Source of the DNA: Oscillospiraceae bacterium
GTDB taxonomy: Bacteria; Bacillota; Clostridia; Oscillospirales; Ruminococcaceae
Direction: 5' to 3'
DNA: 31,332 nt
Assembly (NCBI GenBank): GCA_017848075.1
Contig: JAGALG010000176.1
Span: 1-31,332, forward strand
In this document: piece after piece, positions 24,428 to 31,332 of the stretch
Position numbering within the stretch: the stretch's first letter is position 1
Layout of the letters: every line of letters starts with the position of its first letter
Program-made: the position numbers and the translations under genes
Notes under the pieces: generated by a model
The model's input: only the letters and a program-made list of their open reading frames with translations
What the model was told of the DNA's origin: nothing
Database searches by the model: none

Positions 24428-24568
24428 ATTGATTAACCTCCATATCTGCACAGGGTTGTCCTGTGCAAGCCTGTTGCATTTGGATCAGCAGCGATCCACA
24501 GGCATATTCCGCATAATCGCGGGTACCCTTGGGAACAAATCTGGTAGGTGAGGTAGGTTATTTGTTCC
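24428..24568 (-). promoter_or_regulatory. Hairpin-rich spacer between yidD and yidC
   Basis: The 130-base spacer contains two clean inverted repeats on the minus strand. GGAACAAAT and ATTTGTTCC (24560-24568 and 24532-24540) overlap the yidD stop codon. TGCACAGG and CCTGTGCA (24460-24467 and 24447-24454) lie about 10 bases before the yidC ribosome site. Neither has a T-run, so they are not terminators. A small GGATC/GATCC repeat lies between them. A role in mRNA processing or in setting yidC expression is an inference. Confidence 0.45.
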
Positions 24569-24788
24569 TTTTCCATGTTTCGGGTACATAGTCAACGCCG
24601 CCGGGATGAAAGGGGTGGCATTTGAGGATGCGGCGCAGTGCCAGCCAGCCTCCGCGGAGCAGGCCAAAGCGTTCAATGGCCGTAAAAGCGTAAGCGGAGC
24701 AGGTCGGATAAAACCGACACCGTGCCGGGAACAGGGGCGAGATCACCCGCTGATAAAAGCGAATGAGAAGCAGGGCAAGTTTCTTCAT
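24558..24788 (-). CDS. yidD: Membrane protein insertion efficiency factor YidD
   Basis: It has 76 aa. An amphipathic N-terminus (MKKLALLLIRFYQRVISPL) is followed by the family signature with three cysteines, ARCRFYPTCSAYAFTAIERFG, and RILKCHPFHPGGVDYVP. YidD peripherally associates with the inner membrane and assists YidC-dependent insertion. Its ATG overlaps the rnpA stop (ATGA), so translation is coupled. It lies 130 bp upstream of yidC. Confidence 0.97.
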   Translation of the reverse strand: MKKLALLLIRFYQRVISPLFPARCRFYPTCSAYAFTAIERFGLLRGGWLALRRILKCHPFHPGGVDYVPETWKRNK

Positions 24789-25180
24789 GCCTGTGGCTCC
24801 CTGCTTTTCTTCTCCTGTTTCTTTTTGGGAGAAGCTGCGTCCTGATTCTTCTTTGTAAGGCTTTCAATTTGTTTTTTCATAACAGGAATCAGGTCGGTCG
24901 ATTTGATGTTTGCTGTTTTTCCCCGGGCGACAAAAATAAAGTCCCAACCTTCGGGAAGCTGTGGTTCCAGCAGACGATAAGCTGCACGGATCACCCGCTT
25001 GCAGCGGTTGCGGATCACGGCTTTGCCGATTTTCTTTGTCACCGTGATACCGATCCGGTTTTGGCCCGGAATACGATTTCTCAAAGCATAGGTGACAAGA
25101 GCAGGGTCAACTGCGGATTTTCCCTTGTAGTAAAGCCGTCTGTAGTCTTTGTTCAATGTTAAAACGATTGTTTTCTGCAT
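24785..25180 (-). CDS. rnpA: Ribonuclease P protein component
   Basis: The protein subunit of RNase P, which matures tRNA 5' ends with the rnpB RNA. It has 131 aa from ATG MQKTIVLTLNKDYRRLYYKG. The hallmark RNR block is VTKKIGKAVIRNRCKRVIRAAYR near 48-70, and FIFVARGKTA is near 85. The C-terminus is a lysine-rich extension (SPKKKQEKKSREPQA). The start has only a weak ribosome site; an upstream in-frame ATG at 25240 follows a T-run without a Shine-Dalgarno and would add 20 residues unlike RnpA. It overlaps yidD by four bases. Confidence 0.96.
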   Translation of the reverse strand: MQKTIVLTLNKDYRRLYYKGKSAVDPALVTYALRNRIPGQNRIGITVTKKIGKAVIRNRCKRVIRAAYRLLEPQLPEGWDFIFVARGKTANIKSTDLIPVMKKQIESLTKKNQDAASPKKKQEKKSREPQA

Positions 25181-25210
25181 AGTAACACCGCAATTCTTTC
25201 GTATAAAACG

Positions 25211-25268
25211 GGCAGGCGGCCGCTTGCCGCAGGGCCGCATAAAAAAGAAAGACCACTTAACAGTGGCC
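25211..25268 (-). terminator. Attenuator-like hairpin and GC-rich palindrome between rpmH and rnpA
   Basis: Minus strand: GGCCACT, TTAG-type loop, AGTGGTC (25262-25268 with 25251-25257, one wobble), then T-rich CTTTTTT directly after rpmH: a partial terminator that would let most transcription stop after L34. Downstream an 18-base near-palindrome (25211-25228, containing GCGGCCGC) lies before rnpA. Together they could lower rnpA expression relative to rpmH, which is the expected stoichiometry. Confidence 0.7.
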
Positions 25269-25275
25269 TCTCTGA

Positions 25276-25410
25276 TTAGTAGCTCAATACTTTTCTGCCT
25301 CTAGCTCTTCTGCGTGCCAGCACTTTGCGGCCGTTAGCAGTAGACATTCTTTTACGGAAGCCATGAACTTTCTGTCTGTGCAGTTTCTTTGGCTGATAAG
25401 TTCTTACCAT
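25276..25410 (-). CDS. rpmH: Ribosomal protein L34
   Basis: Translated directly from the sequence: 44 aa starting MVRTYQPKKLHRQKVHGFR, with the invariant RKRMSTANGRKVLARRRARG block and ending GRKVLSY. It is a structural protein of the 50S subunit. The start has GGGAGG nine bases upstream and a strong promoter at 25452-25480. It is the first gene of the rpmH-rnpA-yidD-yidC-jag block. Confidence 0.98.
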   Translation of the reverse strand: MVRTYQPKKLHRQKVHGFRKRMSTANGRKVLARRRARGRKVLSY

Positions 25411-25451
25411 GTGAAATAACCTCCCTTCAAGGCGAAACCTTACAGGGTAGA

Positions 25452-25480
25452 ATTATAGAGAATATTTTGAAAAAAGTCAA
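25452..25480 (-). promoter_or_regulatory. Promoter of rpmH
   Basis: Minus strand: -35 TTGACT (25475-25480), 17-base spacer, perfect -10 TATAAT (25452-25457), about 42 bases upstream of the ATG. Confidence 0.85.
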
Positions 25481-25625
25481 GTAAAAATCCATGGAATTTC
25501 CGCCGTTTCAGTAAATTTGCAGCAGATTTGTTTTTACAAGAGCCGAAAAAAGTAACAATCGTCCTGTAGTTGTGGAAAACTTCGTATTCTTTTTCAAATA
25601 ATCTGTAAATTCCTGTTCCAAAGCT

Positions 25626-25653
25626 TTGACTGCCGTCGGAAATGAATTATAAT
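25626..25653 (+). promoter_or_regulatory. Promoter of the pdaA-like gene
   Basis: -35 TTGACT (25626-25631), 16-base spacer, perfect -10 TATAAT (25648-25653), 92 bases before the ATG. The match is to a vegetative sigma-A promoter, although pdaA in Bacillus is forespore-specific. Confidence 0.7.
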
Positions 25654-25744
25654 GGGAGCAGAAGGAAATTTTCGTTTTCGCTGCTATTGGAACGACAGCG
25701 GGACATGATAATACAAAGATCGAATTCATCAGGAAGGTGATTCT

Positions 25745-26725
25745 ATGAAACGAATGACAGCAGCTTTGCTGGCTTTGATGCTGGTTCTTTCCCTGAGCGG
25801 CTGCGCGCAGCGCTCTCTGCCCCAGACAGAAAGCACTCCGCCGGAACAGGCCGAACCGGTGAAACCGGCAGAACCGGAAAATGATCCTCTCCCTCCGGAG
25901 GAGATCCCACCGGCAGAAGAAAATCAAACAGAAACAGAAGAGATGACGGAGGAAGGCTATCCCTTTGTCCCGGCCAATCCGGCAGCGGTAACAGAGTTTT
26001 CCTCTTATGCCGCTTTGGACGGCAGTAAGCTGGGCTGGGGACCCGGTGGCCCGGTGGATGAGCTGAACCGCTCGCAGGGTGCTCTGCTGTATCAGGATAA
26101 ATACGGAAAATACGATGCTGACTTTATCGGGAAAAATGAAAAAGTAGTCTATTTGACCTTTGACCAGGGCTATGAAAACGGCTACACTGCTCCCATTTTG
26201 GACACGCTGAAGGAGAAACAGGTTCCAGCCGTGTTCTTCCTCACCGGACATTATGCCCAGTCTCAGCCGGAGCTGATTCAGCGCATGATCGATGAGGGAC
26301 ACATTCTTGGCAACCACAGCCAGAACCACCCCTCCTTCCCGGACACCCCTTTGGAGGAATGTAAAGCCGAGGTGGAGGAGATCCACAACTATGTCAAAGA
26401 GAATTTTGATTACGAAATGAGTCTGTTCCGCTTCCCGGCCGGTGAATTCAGTGAACAGAATCTGAAACTTCTGCAGGATATGGGCTACCGCTCCGTATTC
26501 TGGAGCTTTGCTTACCGGGACTGGGAAGTAGACAATCAGCCTGACCCGGCACAGGCTTTGGAAACCATCGTTTCCAAAGCGCATCCCGGCGCGATCATTC
26601 TGCTCCATTCCGTTTCCTCCACCAACGCGGAGGTACTGGGCTCGGTGATCGATCAGCTGCGGGAGCAGGGCTATGAGTTCAAAGCCTATGAGCCGAATTT
26701 CCCCGGTGACAGCACAGCCGCATAA
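25745..26725 (+). CDS. pdaA: PdaA-like polysaccharide deacetylase, lipoprotein
   Basis: A NodB-fold deacetylase. PdaA removes N-acetyl from MurNAc stripped of its peptide during formation of muramic delta-lactam in spore cortex. It has 326 aa. A lipoprotein signal ends in LSLSGC with the lipidated Cys20; a Pro/Glu-rich linker spans about 21-75. The catalytic domain covers about 85-320 with VYLTFDQGYENGY (Asp140; the second Asp of NodB is replaced, as in the PdaA group), GNHSQNHPSF with metal ligands His191 and His195, RFPAGEFS with Arg229, WSFAYRDW near 253-260, and LLHSVSSTNAEVL with His288. The lipoprotein form and the vegetative-looking promoter leave open a role in vegetative wall modification. 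Confidence 0.9.
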   Translation: MKRMTAALLALMLVLSLSGCAQRSLPQTESTPPEQAEPVKPAEPENDPLPPEEIPPAEENQTETEEMTEEGYPFVPANPAAVTEFSSYAALDGSKLGWGPGGPVDELNRSQGALLYQDKYGKYDADFIGKNEKVVYLTFDQGYENGYTAPILDTLKEKQVPAVFFLTGHYAQSQPELIQRMIDEGHILGNHSQNHPSFPDTPLEECKAEVEEIHNYVKENFDYEMSLFRFPAGEFSEQNLKLLQDMGYRSVFWSFAYRDWEVDNQPDPAQALETIVSKAHPGAIILLHSVSSTNAEVLGSVIDQLREQGYEFKAYEPNFPGDSTAA

Positions 26726-26736
26726 AGAGAAAACTT

Positions 26737-26770
26737 GACCAGCGTGTTGACCCGCTGGTCTTTTTCTTTT
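26737..26770 (+). terminator. Rho-independent terminator of pdaA
   Basis: GACCAGCG (26737-26744) and CGCTGGTC (26753-26760), 8-base loop, then TTTTTCTTTT. Its loop contains the -35 of the next promoter. Confidence 0.92.
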
Positions 26771-26775
26771 AAAAT
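26747..26775 (+). promoter_or_regulatory. Promoter of trmK-nif3-rqcH embedded in the pdaA terminator
   Basis: -35 TTGACC (26747-26752) lies entirely in the terminator loop, with a 17-base spacer (the descending stem and T-run) and -10 TAAAAT (26770-26775). The predicted start is about 30 bases before the trmK ATG. Confidence 0.6.
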
Positions 26776-26813
26776 GTACATTAGATATTGGATAGAGAAA
26801 GGAGACCTGTCCC

Positions 26814-27506
26814 ATGGCAAGAGAATTGGATCTGGATCCCCGGCTGAAGCTGGCGGCGTCCTTTGTACGGCCACAGGCTGTTTTTGCCGATGTAGGCTGT
26901 GACCACGGCAGACTGTCGGTTTATCTGATGCAGCAGTGCGGCGCAAACAGCGGCTACGCCTGTGACATTCGCCCCCAGCCATTGGAAAAAGCCCGTCAGC
27001 TTATTGCTAAAAAAGGGCTGGAACAGCAGGTCACCCCTGTGCTGACAGACGGCTTGCAGGGCATGGCCCAAAAGGGTATCACCGATGTGGTCATTGCCGG
27101 TATCGGAGGAGAGGTGCTGGCCCATATTGTGGAGGAAGCTGCCTTCCTGCAGGATCCGGCTGTTCGCATTATTTTGCAGCCTCAGAGCAAAGAGCATGTG
27201 CTGCGCAGCTGCCTGTACCGTCTGGGTTATCGTATCGAAACCGAAAAAGCGGTCCGCTCCGGACGCTTTCTTTATACTGTCATGGTGGTCTCCTACTGCG
27301 GCGAAGTCAAAGAGATCGATGATCTTTTTGCTTATGGGGGACTTCTGCTGCAGGAATCCAGCGAGGAAGCAAAGGAAAAGCTGGGCTGGACAGCCGATAA
27401 TTTACTGGAAATCGCAGAAAGCATGAAACAATCCCCTGCGAAAAAAGAGGACTGCCGCCGCCTGACGATGGTGGCGGAGCAGCTTCGCCAGGCCGCCCTG
27501 AAGTAG
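26814..27506 (+). CDS. trmK: tRNA (adenine-22-N1)-methyltransferase TrmK
   Basis: Methylates N1 of A22 in the D-loop of tRNA. It has 230 aa; the ATG has AGGAG nine bases upstream. The SAM-binding Rossmann domain has FADVGCDHGRLSVYL near 24-38, CDIRPQPLEKA near 49, VVIAGIGGEVLAHI near 92, and LQPQSKEHVLRSCL near 120, matching the COG2384/TrmK pattern. The C-terminal helical region (about 165-230) fits the coiled extension of the family. The pairing trmK-nif3 is conserved across Firmicutes, where it often follows sigA; sigA is not in this window. Confidence 0.95.
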   Translation: MARELDLDPRLKLAASFVRPQAVFADVGCDHGRLSVYLMQQCGANSGYACDIRPQPLEKARQLIAKKGLEQQVTPVLTDGLQGMAQKGITDVVIAGIGGEVLAHIVEEAAFLQDPAVRIILQPQSKEHVLRSCLYRLGYRIETEKAVRSGRFLYTVMVVSYCGEVKEIDDLFAYGGLLLQESSEEAKEKLGWTADNLLEIAESMKQSPAKKEDCRRLTMVAEQLRQAALK

Positions 27507-27521
27507 AAAGAAGGTAGTAAT

Positions 27522-28601
27522 ATGACAGTGAAAGACATTCTTGCGGCAGTGGATGCCATCGCTCCCTTCCGCCTGACGATGGATTTTGATAATACCGGCC
27601 TTCTGGTCGGTGACCCGGATGCTCCGGTACAATCCGTTCTTCTGGCTCTGGACTGTACTGACCCGGTGATTGAGGAGGCCAAACGACAGAACGCCAATCT
27701 GATCATCAGCCATCATCCGGTGATCTTTAAGGGAATCAAACGGGTGACTGCCGACTCTGTTGTATGGAAGGCCATTCGCAGTGATATCAGTGTCATCAGT
27801 GCCCATACCAATCTGGATATTGCTCAGGGCGGTGTCAATGACTGTCTGGCTCAGAAGATCGGCCTCAGCCAGCTTCGCGGTCTGACCGTTACCAACTCCG
27901 AAGCCTTTGATAAGGTCATTGCCTTTGTTCCGGAAAGCCATGCTGCCGCCGTTCATCAGGCCATGACAGCCGCCGGTGCCGGTACCATCGAAAACTACGC
28001 CGGCTGCGCCTTCTTTACCCATGGAGAGGGAAGCTTCCTGCCTTTGGAGGGCGCTGATCCCTACCTTGGCACCGTAGGCGAAGTGGAAAAGGCCAAGGAA
28101 GTCCGGATCGAAATGATCTGCCCAAAAGCCAAAACTAAGGCAGTGGTAGCCGCCATGAAGGCGGCTCACCCTTACGAAGTACCGGCCTACGACATTTTCG
28201 AGGATCGGGGGATTGTAAGCGAGGAAAGCCTTGGTCGGGTGGGTGAGCTGTGCGAACCGCTCTCCGCCAAGGAACTGGCTCAGCAGGTCAAGGACGCACT
28301 GGGTGACACTGCTATCCGTTACACGGAAGGCAAGCAGCCGATCCAAGCCGTGGCTGTCTGTGGTGGAGCCGGAGATTCGGAGCTGGAAAGCGCCATTCGT
28401 TGTGGCGCCCAGGCTTTGGTCACCGGAGAAGCTGCCCATCATATCTTCATCGAAGCTGCTCATCGGGGCATCACCCTCATTGAGGCGGGACATTTCCACA
28501 CGGAAGATGTTGTTTTGGACTCCCTCTGCCAGCGTTTGATGGAAAAATTCCCGGAAATAAAGTTTACCGTTTGGCATAACAGCCCGGTAAATTGCTTGTA
28601 G
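27522..28601 (+). CDS. Nif3-like dinuclear metal centre protein
   Basis: A member of the Nif3/YqfO family (GTP cyclohydrolase 1 type 2/NIF3), of uncertain biochemical role. It has 359 aa, the longer Firmicute form with a PII-like insert between the two metal-binding halves (about 125-235, with VGEVEKAKEVRIEMIC and HPYEVPAYDIFE). Metal ligands are visible: LIISHHPVIF (His64, His65), AHTNLDIA near 94-101 and EAGHFHTEDV near the C-terminus. DFDNTGLLVGD at 21-31 is the family start motif. It follows trmK by 15 bp and precedes rqcH by 33 bp in one run. Confidence 0.95.
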   Translation: MTVKDILAAVDAIAPFRLTMDFDNTGLLVGDPDAPVQSVLLALDCTDPVIEEAKRQNANLIISHHPVIFKGIKRVTADSVVWKAIRSDISVISAHTNLDIAQGGVNDCLAQKIGLSQLRGLTVTNSEAFDKVIAFVPESHAAAVHQAMTAAGAGTIENYAGCAFFTHGEGSFLPLEGADPYLGTVGEVEKAKEVRIEMICPKAKTKAVVAAMKAAHPYEVPAYDIFEDRGIVSEESLGRVGELCEPLSAKELAQQVKDALGDTAIRYTEGKQPIQAVAVCGGAGDSELESAIRCGAQALVTGEAAHHIFIEAAHRGITLIEAGHFHTEDVVLDSLCQRLMEKFPEIKFTVWHNSPVNCL

Positions 28602-28634
28602 TATTTTATTTATCCCGAAATCGAGGTGATTCTC

Positions 28635-30392
28635 ATGGCTTTGGACGGTTCTTTTCTGAGACAACTGAAGCATGAACTGGAGGAACAGATTTTGGATGCC
28701 CGGGTGGACAAAGTCCATCAGGTATCCCGTGAAGAGCTGATCCTCATTCTCCGTACCCGAAACGGAAACTTTAAATTATATATTTCTGCGGGCGCTGACA
28801 GCCCCCGTATCCATCTGACCACAACTTCCTTTGAAAACCCAAAGACGCCGCCCATGTTCTGTATGCTGATGCGCAAGCACCTGATCGGCGCCCGTATCAT
28901 CGGTCTGGAGCAGGAAGGCTTGGATCGAATCCTGAAAATTCGCTTTGAGACCCGCAATGAAATGGGGGATTTGGTTCAGCTGAGCGGTATCATCGAAATC
29001 ATGGGTCGCCACAGCAACTTCATTGTGGTGGATCAGGAGGGTCGTATCATCGACTCTATCAAACGAGTGGATGATACCATGTCTTCTGTTCGCCCTATTT
29101 TGCCGGGTATGCGCTATGTGCTGCCTCCGGCACAGGATAAGCTGCTGCTGACGGAAAGCAGTCCCGAAACCATGGTAGATACCATTCTGCATGGCAAGGA
29201 TGTGCCTTTGTCTAAGGCGATCCTGAATGCGGTGCAAGGCCTGTCTCCACTGGTTTGCCGGGAAATCGCAAACTATGTTTTCCTTGGGGATGACCGGGTC
29301 GTTTCGGATATGAATCCGGATCAGGTCGATCGTCTGCGCTTCTACCTTGGCCGTATCCGTGATATGGTACAGAACCACAGCGGAACTCCCACCGCTATCA
29401 TCGATGCCAAAGGCAAGCCACAGGATTTCTCCTTCCTGGATATCCACCAGTATGGCCCATCGATGGTCACCCGGCAGTATGAAACCTACAGCCAGCTGCT
29501 GGATCAGTTCTACAGCCGTCGGGACCATGTACAGCGCATGAAGCAGCGCAGCGCTGATCTGCTGAAATTCCTGGCCAATACCTCCGACCGCATTGCCCGC
29601 AAAGTCAATCTGCAGAAGAAAGAGCTGGAGGACTGCGCACAGAGGGAACAGTGGAAAATGTACGGCGATATTCTCAGTGCCAACCTTTGGTCCATTCAGA
29701 AAGGGGACCGGGAGGTGACCCTGCAGAACTTCTATGAGGAAGATCTGCCCATGGTAACCATTCCGCTGGATGTACGAAAAACGCCATCCCAAAACGCACA
29801 GAAGTATTATGCCGAATATCGAAAAGCCGATACGGCTGAGAAAAAACTGCTGGAACTGATCGAGCAGGGAGAGCAGGAATATCTGTATATCGATTCTGTC
29901 TTTGATGCTTTGACCCGTGCTTCCACCATGGATGAGCTGTCTGCCATTCGCGCCGAGCTGGAATCTCAGGGCTATTTGCGGGTGCAGAACCGCAAGGGTA
30001 TGAAGCCGCAGAAGCTGAATCCGAAGAAATACCGCTCCGATGACGGTTTCACCATTTTGGTGGGCCGCAATAACATTCAAAACGACCAGCTGACCCTGAA
30101 GGACAGTCATGGGCGGGACATGTGGTTCCACACCAAAAACATCCCCGGCTCCCATACCATTGTAGTAGCAGAAGGACAGGACATCCCGGACAGCACTTTG
30201 ACACAGGCTGCGATTCTGGCCGCCACCAACAGCCGGGCCGTCGAATCCTCTCAGGTACCGGTCGATTATACCCAAATCAAACACATCAAAAAGCCCAAAG
30301 GCGGTAAGCCGGGCATGGTCATCTACCACATTTACAACACGGCTTATGTGACCCCGGATCTGGAGCTGGAAAAGCGGCTGCGTGTGGAATAA
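28635..30392 (+). CDS. rqcH: Ribosome quality control protein RqcH (NEMF family)
   Basis: Binds 50S subunits carrying stalled peptidyl-tRNA and recruits tRNA-Ala to add alanine tails that mark the nascent chain for degradation; older annotations call it fibronectin-binding protein. The ATG with GAGGTG upstream gives 585 aa. NFACT-N spans about 1-175 (MALDGSFLRQLKHELEEQIL, PPMFCMLMRKHL near 73-84). An HhH-containing region (about 175-245) and a long coiled-coil (about 280-430, rich in Lys/Glu/Gln) follow. The NFACT-R domain (about 450-560) has FTILVGRNNIQNDQLT and the signature DMWFHTKNIPGSH. It is the last gene of trmK-nif3-rqcH. No clear terminator follows. Confidence 0.96.
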   Translation: MALDGSFLRQLKHELEEQILDARVDKVHQVSREELILILRTRNGNFKLYISAGADSPRIHLTTTSFENPKTPPMFCMLMRKHLIGARIIGLEQEGLDRILKIRFETRNEMGDLVQLSGIIEIMGRHSNFIVVDQEGRIIDSIKRVDDTMSSVRPILPGMRYVLPPAQDKLLLTESSPETMVDTILHGKDVPLSKAILNAVQGLSPLVCREIANYVFLGDDRVVSDMNPDQVDRLRFYLGRIRDMVQNHSGTPTAIIDAKGKPQDFSFLDIHQYGPSMVTRQYETYSQLLDQFYSRRDHVQRMKQRSADLLKFLANTSDRIARKVNLQKKELEDCAQREQWKMYGDILSANLWSIQKGDREVTLQNFYEEDLPMVTIPLDVRKTPSQNAQKYYAEYRKADTAEKKLLELIEQGEQEYLYIDSVFDALTRASTMDELSAIRAELESQGYLRVQNRKGMKPQKLNPKKYRSDDGFTILVGRNNIQNDQLTLKDSHGRDMWFHTKNIPGSHTIVVAEGQDIPDSTLTQAAILAATNSRAVESSQVPVDYTQIKHIKKPKGGKPGMVIYHIYNTAYVTPDLELEKRLRVE

Positions 30393-30471
30393 ATTTCCTC
30401 AATTTGTTCGTGCAGCGTGGACACTTGGCAAGTAAACAGTATTTTCCGCGCACATTTGGTCGATTTATGTA

Positions 30472-30500
30472 TTGTAATAAAAACCGAATACAGCTATAAT
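30472..30500 (+). promoter_or_regulatory. Promoter of the threonine dehydratase gene
   Basis: -35 TTGTAA (30472-30477), 17-base spacer, perfect -10 TATAAT (30495-30500). The predicted start near 30507 gives a leader of about 130 bases. Confidence 0.75.
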
Positions 30501-30501
30501 T

Positions 30502-30639
30502 AAACTTGTAGAAGTTTGATCCTCAAAAAATACAATTTGTCCATCTGACAAGGACAAACTTCCAATAAAATCAAATGATCGTCTCGGGACGCCGAAGCCC
30601 CTGTTCGGCGCCTTTGTGGTGATGAAGGAGGAAAACATC
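30502..30639 (+). promoter_or_regulatory. Structured leader of the threonine dehydratase gene
   Basis: Three inverted repeats follow the promoter: AAACTT/AAGTTT (30502-30517), TTTGTCC/GGACAAA (30536-30558) and CGCCGAA/TTCGGCG (30590-30610, 7-base loop). The last is 13 bases before the AAGGAGG ribosome site. The T-box consensus with its GGTGG-ACCGCG element is absent and there is no T-run after the last stem, so this is neither an evident T-box nor an attenuator. No open reading frame is visible. Confidence 0.5.
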
Positions 30640-31332
30640 ATGCTGACTTTGGAAATGATCCAGGAAGCACAGCAGGCATTGAAAGGCGTTGCCCGCGTTA
30701 CTCCACTGAATCCAACCAAAAACCTGGGTAAAAATGTTTACATCAAAGCAGAAAACCTGCAGCTGACCGGTGCCTTCAAGGTGCGCGGCGCTTTCAATAA
30801 GATCCGCTCCCTGTCCGAAGAAGAGCGTGCAAAAGGCGTAATTGCCTGCTCTGCCGGCAACCACGCACAGGGTATTGCCCTGTCCGCAACCAAGCTGGGT
30901 ATCAAATCCTACATCTGTATGCCTGCCGGCGCTCCTTTGAGCAAGGTAGAGGCTACCAGAAACTATGGTGCAGAAGTTATTCTGGTCCCAGGCGTTTATG
31001 ACGATGCTGCAAGAGAAGCAACCCGTCTGGTAGAAGAAAAAGGTTATACCTTTGCACATCCATTCAATGACGAGTATGTTATTGCCGGTCAGGGTACTGT
31101 TGGTCTGGAAATTCTGGAACAGCTGCCAGAGGTAGAACAGATCGTTGTTCCAATTGGCGGCGGCGGTCTCATCAGCGGTATTGCTTTCGCAATCAAAGCG
31201 CTGAAACCAAGCTGCAAAGTCATCGGCGTACAGGCTGCCGGTGCTCCTTCCATGTATGAATCCCGCAAAGCAGGCCAGCCAATCGAGCTGCCAAGCGTAT
31301 CCACCATTGCAGATGGTATCGCTGTAAAGAAA
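30640..31332 (+). CDS. ilvA: Threonine ammonia-lyase, N-terminal part (runs off the right edge)
   Basis: A PLP-dependent enzyme converting threonine to 2-oxobutyrate and ammonia, for isoleucine synthesis or for catabolism. 231 codons are visible, starting MLTLEMIQEAQQALKGVAR. The PLP lysine is in LTGAFKVRGAFNK near 43-55, CSAGNHAQGIALSA near 70 is the substrate loop, HPFNDEYVIAGQGTVGLE is near 139, and PIGGGGLISGIA near 169 is the phosphate-binding glycine loop. The window ends before any C-terminal ACT domain, so biosynthetic (IlvA) and catabolic (TdcB) forms cannot be separated. Codon use is strongly biased, suggesting high expression. Confidence 0.93.
   Translation, partial: MLTLEMIQEAQQALKGVARVTPLNPTKNLGKNVYIKAENLQLTGAFKVRGAFNKIRSLSEEERAKGVIACSAGNHAQGIALSATKLGIKSYICMPAGAPLSKVEATRNYGAEVILVPGVYDDAAREATRLVEEKGYTFAHPFNDEYVIAGQGTVGLEILEQLPEVEQIVVPIGGGGLISGIAFAIKALKPSCKVIGVQAAGAPSMYESRKAGQPIELPSVSTIADGIAVKK

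Larger units (their letters stand above)
25411..25744. other. 334-bp divergent intergenic region between rpmH and pdaA
   Basis: It holds the rpmH promoter (minus) and the pdaA promoter (plus) and no gene. In many Firmicutes this spot contains oriC and dnaA. Here I find only one near-match to a DnaA box, TGTGGAAAA within TTGTGGAAAAC near 25570, and no cluster of boxes or AT-rich 13-mer array. I therefore do not call an origin. Confidence 0.7.

Noticed and set aside
25411..25744. oriC next to rpmH
   Set aside because: Only one imperfect DnaA-box-like sequence and no dnaA gene; insufficient to call an origin.
30393..30639. T-box riboswitch upstream of the threonine dehydratase gene
   Set aside because: The conserved T-box sequence and a terminator/antiterminator pair are not present.

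Overview
The window is a core-genome segment of a spore-forming Firmicute of class Clostridia, most likely from the Oscillospiraceae or a near relative. The placement rests on the gene families and on spore genes (ypeB and a pdaA-type deacetylase), not on any rRNA marker. Base composition is near-balanced to moderately GC-rich. Nearly all genes are housekeeping. I see no insertion sequence, prophage, CRISPR array, tRNA or rRNA gene.

Layout. 1-2.3 kb (minus): a glycolytic cluster pgk, an unknown membrane protein, and tpiA (cut by the left edge). 2.4-9.2 kb (minus): a sulfur-transfer operon nifS-thiI that ends in a giant gene. That gene encodes a degenerate CinA, one membrane anchor, a class B sortase and about seven Ig-like (BIG2) domains in one chain. 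9.3-12.2 kb (plus): ypeB without sleB, and a dicarboxylate/amino-acid symporter, each closed by an almost identical terminator. 12.2-13.1 kb (minus): dCMP deaminase and a small anchored protein. 13.3-15.8 kb (plus): rsmA and guaB. 15.9-19.0 kb (plus): a tight five-gene run rsuA-lrgA-lrgB-mpg-P-loop kinase. 19.1-22.2 kb (minus): lepA and an M28 peptidase. 22.5-25.4 kb (minus): rpmH-rnpA-yidD-yidC-jag. 25.7-26.7 kb (plus): pdaA. 26.8-30.4 kb (plus): trmK-nif3-rqcH. 30.6 kb to the end (plus): a threonine dehydratase, cut by the right edge.

How the genes relate. Much of the window serves translation and its quality control: rsmA, rsuA, lepA, rpmH, rnpA, trmK, thiI and rqcH. A second theme is membrane and envelope biogenesis: yidC, yidD, jag, lrgAB, pdaA, ypeB and the sortase fusion. 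The rpmH-to-jag block is the one that in many Firmicutes adjoins dnaA and oriC and continues into mnmE-mnmG. Here it is flanked by pdaA and lepA, so the usual origin neighbourhood looks broken up.

The most unusual object is the CinA-like/sortase B/BIG2 fusion at 2474-6748. It joins a cytoplasmic pseudoenzyme to an extracellular transpeptidase and an Ig-like stalk. The sortase keeps its catalytic His, Cys and Arg, while the CinA halves have lost their signature residues.
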